32,224 nucleotides of DNA, taken from the NCBI RefSeq assembly GCF_039540575.1, contig NZ_BAABFC010000018.1:1-32224 (forward strand). Reading direction: 5' to 3'. Made by a program: the position numbers and the translations under genes. The notes beneath the pieces are model-generated. The model searched no databases, had not been told where the DNA came from, and saw only the letters and a list, made by a program, of their open reading frames with translations. Position 1 is the stretch's first letter. Each line of letters begins with the position of its first letter. Below are positions 29,927-32,224 of this stretch, piece after piece. The stretch is from Pseudaeromonas paramecii (lineage in GTDB: Bacteria > Pseudomonadota > Gammaproteobacteria > Enterobacterales > Aeromonadaceae).

Positions 29927-30805
29927 ATGGACATTCGCGCCCTGCGCTATTTCGTCGAGCTGGTGCGCCAGCAAAGCTTCACCCGCGCCTCGGAACGGCT
30001 ATGCGTCACCCAGCCCACCATCAGCAAGATGGTGCGCAGCCTGGAGGAGGAGATAGGCGAACCCCTGCTGGATCGCCAGGGCCACAGCTTCCAGCTCACC
30101 GAGGCGGGCCAGCTGCTGCTGGCCCGGGCCCAGAGCATACTGGCGGAGCTGGCCCAGCTGCAGAGCGAGCTGACGGATCTGCAGCGTCTGCGCCGCGGCC
30201 GGCTGCGGCTGGGGATCCCGCCCATGGTGGGCCAGATCTACGCGCCGCTCATCCGCCGCTATCGCCAGCGCTATCCGGAGGTGGAGATCAGCATAGTGGA
30301 GTACGGCGGCCGCCATCTGGAACAGGCGGTGAGCGACGGTGAGCTGGATGTGGCCCTGACCATGCTGCCGACCCGCTCCGGCGAGGTGCTTCAGAGCCTG
30401 GCCCTGGCGGAGCACCCGGTGCTGGCGGTATTGCCCGGCCAGGCCGAGATCCCGGCGGGCCCCCTCGCCTTAAGCGATCTGCAGCAGATCCCCTTCTTGC
30501 TCTACACCCACGCCTTCACCCTCAGCGAGCGGCTGGAGCAGGGTTGCCAGGCCTGCGGCTTTGAACCCACGGTGGCGGCCCGCTCCAGTCAGTGGGACTT
30601 TCTCGCCGCCATGGTGCGCAGCGGCATGGGGGTGGCCTTCTTACCCGAACCCATCTGCCGCCAGCTGGATCTGCAGGAGCTGCGCTGCCAGCCCCTGACC
30701 CCGCCGCTGCTGTGGCGGCTGGGAGTCATCTGGCATGGCCAGCGCTACCTCTCCCGCGCCGCCGAGGCCTGGCTGCAGCTGTGCCGGGAACAGCAAGCCG
30801 GCTAG
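29927..30805 (+). CDS. LysR-type regulator divergent from cidAB (CidR-like)
   Basis: A 292-residue LysR-family regulator. The helix-turn-helix spans about 1-60 (MDIRALRYFVELVRQQSFTR, then TQPTISKMVRSLEEEIG), and the effector-binding domain about 90-292. The divergent position suggests it controls cidAB, probably in response to a weak organic acid, as known for CidR in Gram-positives. The intergenic stretch (29823-29926) is strikingly A/T-rich at 29876-29903, suitable for overlapping promoters, though I could not fix a single LysR box. ATG at 29927 is chosen; an earlier ATG at 29879 would add 16 residues. It converges with the YghU gene, overlapping by four bases. Confidence 0.85.
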   Translation: MDIRALRYFVELVRQQSFTRASERLCVTQPTISKMVRSLEEEIGEPLLDRQGHSFQLTEAGQLLLARAQSILAELAQLQSELTDLQRLRRGRLRLGIPPMVGQIYAPLIRRYRQRYPEVEISIVEYGGRHLEQAVSDGELDVALTMLPTRSGEVLQSLALAEHPVLAVLPGQAEIPAGPLALSDLQQIPFLLYTHAFTLSERLEQGCQACGFEPTVAARSSQWDFLAAMVRSGMGVAFLPEPICRQLDLQELRCQPLTPPLLWRLGVIWHGQRYLSRAAEAWLQLCREQQAG

Positions 30806-31635
30806 TCGAGATCCGCGGCGGCGTGCCGTTCGGCCACCTCGCCCTTCTCCGGCCCCCCTAAGCGGTTGACCCGCCGCCCCCGTTGCACCGCCGGCCGGGC
30901 CGCCACCGTCTGTGCCCAGCGCAACAGATGTGGGTATTCCTGTACCGACAAGAACTCGGCCGCCTGGTAGAGATCCCCCAGCACCAGGGCGCCATACCAG
31001 GGCCAGATGGCGATGTCGGCGATGCTGTAGGCCTCACCCGCCACATAGGGCCGGGTGGCCAGCAGGCTGTCCAGCAGATGCAGCTGGCGCTTGGTCTCCA
31101 TGGCGTAGCGGTTGATGGGGTACTCCAGCTTCAGCGGGGCGTACTGATAGAAGTGGCCGAAGCCGCCACCCACGAAGGGGGCCGAGCCCATCTGCCAGAA
31201 CAGCCAGTTGAGGGTCTCGGTGCGACCGGCCGGATCCTGAGCTAGCAGGGCGCCGAACTTCTCCGCCAGATAGAGCAGTATGGCGCCGGACTCGAACACC
31301 CGCACCGGCGCCGGGCCGCTGCGATCCAGCAGCGCCGGTATCTTGGAGTTGGGGTTCACCGCCACGAAGCCGCTGCCAAACTGCTCCCCCTCACCGATGC
31401 GAATGAGCCAGGCATCGTACTCAGCCCCGGCATGCCCCAGAGCCAGCAGCTCCTCGAGCATGATGGTGACCTTGATGCCATTGGGGGTGCCCAGGGAGTA
31501 AAGCTGCAACGGATGCTGCCCCAGCGGCAGCTCCTGGTCATGGGTGGCGCCGGAGACCGGCCGGTTGATGTTGGCAAACTGACCGCCGGAATGGGCGGGC
31601 GCCTGCCAGACCTTGGGGGGAACGTACTCACTCAT
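30802..31635 (-). CDS. yghU: YghU-type glutathione-dependent disulfide-bond oxidoreductase
   Basis: A 277-residue glutathione S-transferase homologue of the Nu class. The extended N-terminus (YVPPKVWQAPAHSGGQFANI), the thioredoxin-fold motif LYSLGTPNGIKVTIMLEELL (about 45-64) and the glutathione-binding NPNSKIPAL and FESGAILLYLAEKFG are all typical of YghU. Such proteins bind two glutathione molecules and reduce disulfides or peroxides. The C-terminal helical domain (about 135-260) includes WLFWQMGSAPFVGGGFGHFY. Length is close to the family norm. It stands alone on the minus strand; its promoter lies in 31636-31843. Confidence 0.9.
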   Translation of the reverse strand: MSEYVPPKVWQAPAHSGGQFANINRPVSGATHDQELPLGQHPLQLYSLGTPNGIKVTIMLEELLALGHAGAEYDAWLIRIGEGEQFGSGFVAVNPNSKIPALLDRSGPAPVRVFESGAILLYLAEKFGALLAQDPAGRTETLNWLFWQMGSAPFVGGGFGHFYQYAPLKLEYPINRYAMETKRQLHLLDSLLATRPYVAGEAYSIADIAIWPWYGALVLGDLYQAAEFLSVQEYPHLLRWAQTVAARPAVQRGRRVNRLGGPEKGEVAERHAAADLD

Positions 31636-31843
31636 ACTGACTCCTGACTGACTCGAACGCGGGCAATGGACGATAACGGATGACCTTATCGCCCCCGCCG
31701 CCCGGCATCAAGCCAGCCTGCGGCAAGGGACTCTTGCCGGGAGAGCCATAATCTGCGGCTGTCCCTTGTCTACACCACGAAGAGACCAGCAATAAGGGCG
31801 GATACCATCTCCATACAACTAGGAGGCTAGCAAGCCGCCTTGT

Positions 31844-32224
31844 TGATCTGAATCGCCACCGGTTTTCTAGACACCTCACAGTTAGATAAACTAACGCAAA
31901 GAGAGGTGTTTCAATGAGCGCAAAACGCTACCCCGACGAGTTCAAAATCGAAGCCGTCAAGCAAGTGACCGATCGCGGTCATTCCGTGGCCGACGTGGCC
32001 AAACGACTGGATGTTACAACCCATAGTCTGTACACCTGGATCAAAAAATTTGGCCCTGACTCTCGTGAGCATGCTGAACTGAGCGAGGCCCAGGCCGAGA
32101 TCCGCCGCTTACAAAAGGAACTCAAACGCGCGACCGAAGAGCGGGATATCTTAAAAAAGCCGCGGCGTACTTCGCAAAGCTGTCCGATTGAGGTACGCCT
32201 TTATCCAGGAACACCAGGAGCAGT
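31844..32224 (+). mobile_element. Left part of an IS3-family insertion sequence
   Basis: From about 31844 (TGATCTGAATCGCCACC, a TG-type IS3 end) the sequence becomes A/T-richer and carries an IS3-family orfA and the beginning of orfB, running off the right edge. The left boundary is inferred from position and the TG terminus; no direct repeat can be checked without the right end. Stretch 31636-31843 before it holds no gene I can support, only a hairpin CGGCAAG/CTTGCCG (31721-31739) and presumably the yghU promoter. Confidence 0.75.
31913..32224 (+). pseudogene. IS3-family transposase OrfA, probably frameshifted, running off the window
   Basis: The frame from ATG 31913 encodes MSAKRYPDEFKIEAVKQVTD and the helix-turn-helix SVADVAKRLDVTTHSLYTWI. 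A leucine-zipper-like QAEIRRLQKELKRATEERDI follows, an IS3-family OrfA. Relatives continue ILKKAAAYFAKLSD and stop, with a -1 programmed frameshift into orfB on a run of A. Here the run has six A (32153-32158), so the frame leaves that path and reads PRRTSQSC to the end of the window. The expected tail AAAYFAKLSD plus stop is intact one frame away (stop at 32189), as is the orfB frame (LRYAFIQEHQEQ). A one-base loss, or a sequence error, is the likely cause. GAGAGG precedes the ATG. Confidence 0.7.

Noticed and set aside
31628..31879. An 83-codon minus-strand frame upstream of yghU
   Set aside because: Crosses the insertion sequence boundary, has low-complexity composition and no ribosome-binding site; probably noncoding.

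Overview
The window is a GC-rich stretch of a gammaproteobacterial chromosome. Gene content and style suggest Aeromonadales (Aeromonas, Oceanimonas or a relative): a TonB2-type energy-transducing operon, a Cra-like FruR beside fruBKA, Zur with ZnuABC, and an E. coli-like rRNA leader. The genus assignment is inference. Apart from a partial insertion sequence at the right edge it looks like ordinary chromosome made of compact, often translationally coupled operons.

Layout. Positions 1-260 hold the promoters and boxA leader of an rRNA operon that reads leftward out of the window. Next, also leftward, is a five-gene TonB2-type operon (316-3800: DUF3450 protein, TtpC-like channel, ExbB, ExbD, TonB). 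A solo LuxR-type quorum-sensing regulator (3959-4711) diverges from it, and a symmetric inverted repeat lies between the two. Positions 4735-8002 carry small or housekeeping genes: a membrane protein, cytochrome b561, a 54-residue basic protein, endonuclease IV (nfo), a DinJ/RelB-like antitoxin without a toxin, and a PIN-like domain protein. Positions 8031-12872 are a zinc island. zur diverges from an operon headed by a perfect 18-bp Zur palindrome: a possible 40-residue membrane peptide, znuC, znuB, znuA, a DUF1007 periplasmic protein and a NicO-family permease, with the genes overlapping or nearly abutting.

Two small uncharacterised genes follow (12886-13706), then the fructose block. fruB-fruK-fruA is on the minus strand with a clear terminator. 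The divergent genes are fruR and an RpiB-like isomerase. Beyond a terminator lies a secreted DUF4432 (mutarotase-like) gene with its own FruR-type operator, so the local FruR regulon probably extends past fructose uptake. Positions 20813-24922 hold an aldo-keto reductase relative lacking the usual catalytic Tyr, a bufferin-type bufA-bufB-bufC operon (a ribosomal peptide modified by an MNIO/DUF692 enzyme), and a small unknown gene overlapping a DUF3142 gene tail to tail. The DUF3142 gene is coupled to a 688-residue predicted exported solenoid protein. An ArnT-like glycosyltransferase, cidB/cidA with a divergent LysR regulator, and a YghU-type glutathione-dependent oxidoreductase follow. The window ends inside an IS3-family element whose orfA appears frameshifted.

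The points that most deserve attention are the extended Zur operon (DUF1007, NicO and the leader peptide), the FruR-linked isomerase/mutarotase pair, the minimal bufferin operon with a palindrome upstream, and the coupled solenoid/DUF3142 pair. No CRISPR array, tRNA, prophage or complete toxin-antitoxin pair was seen.
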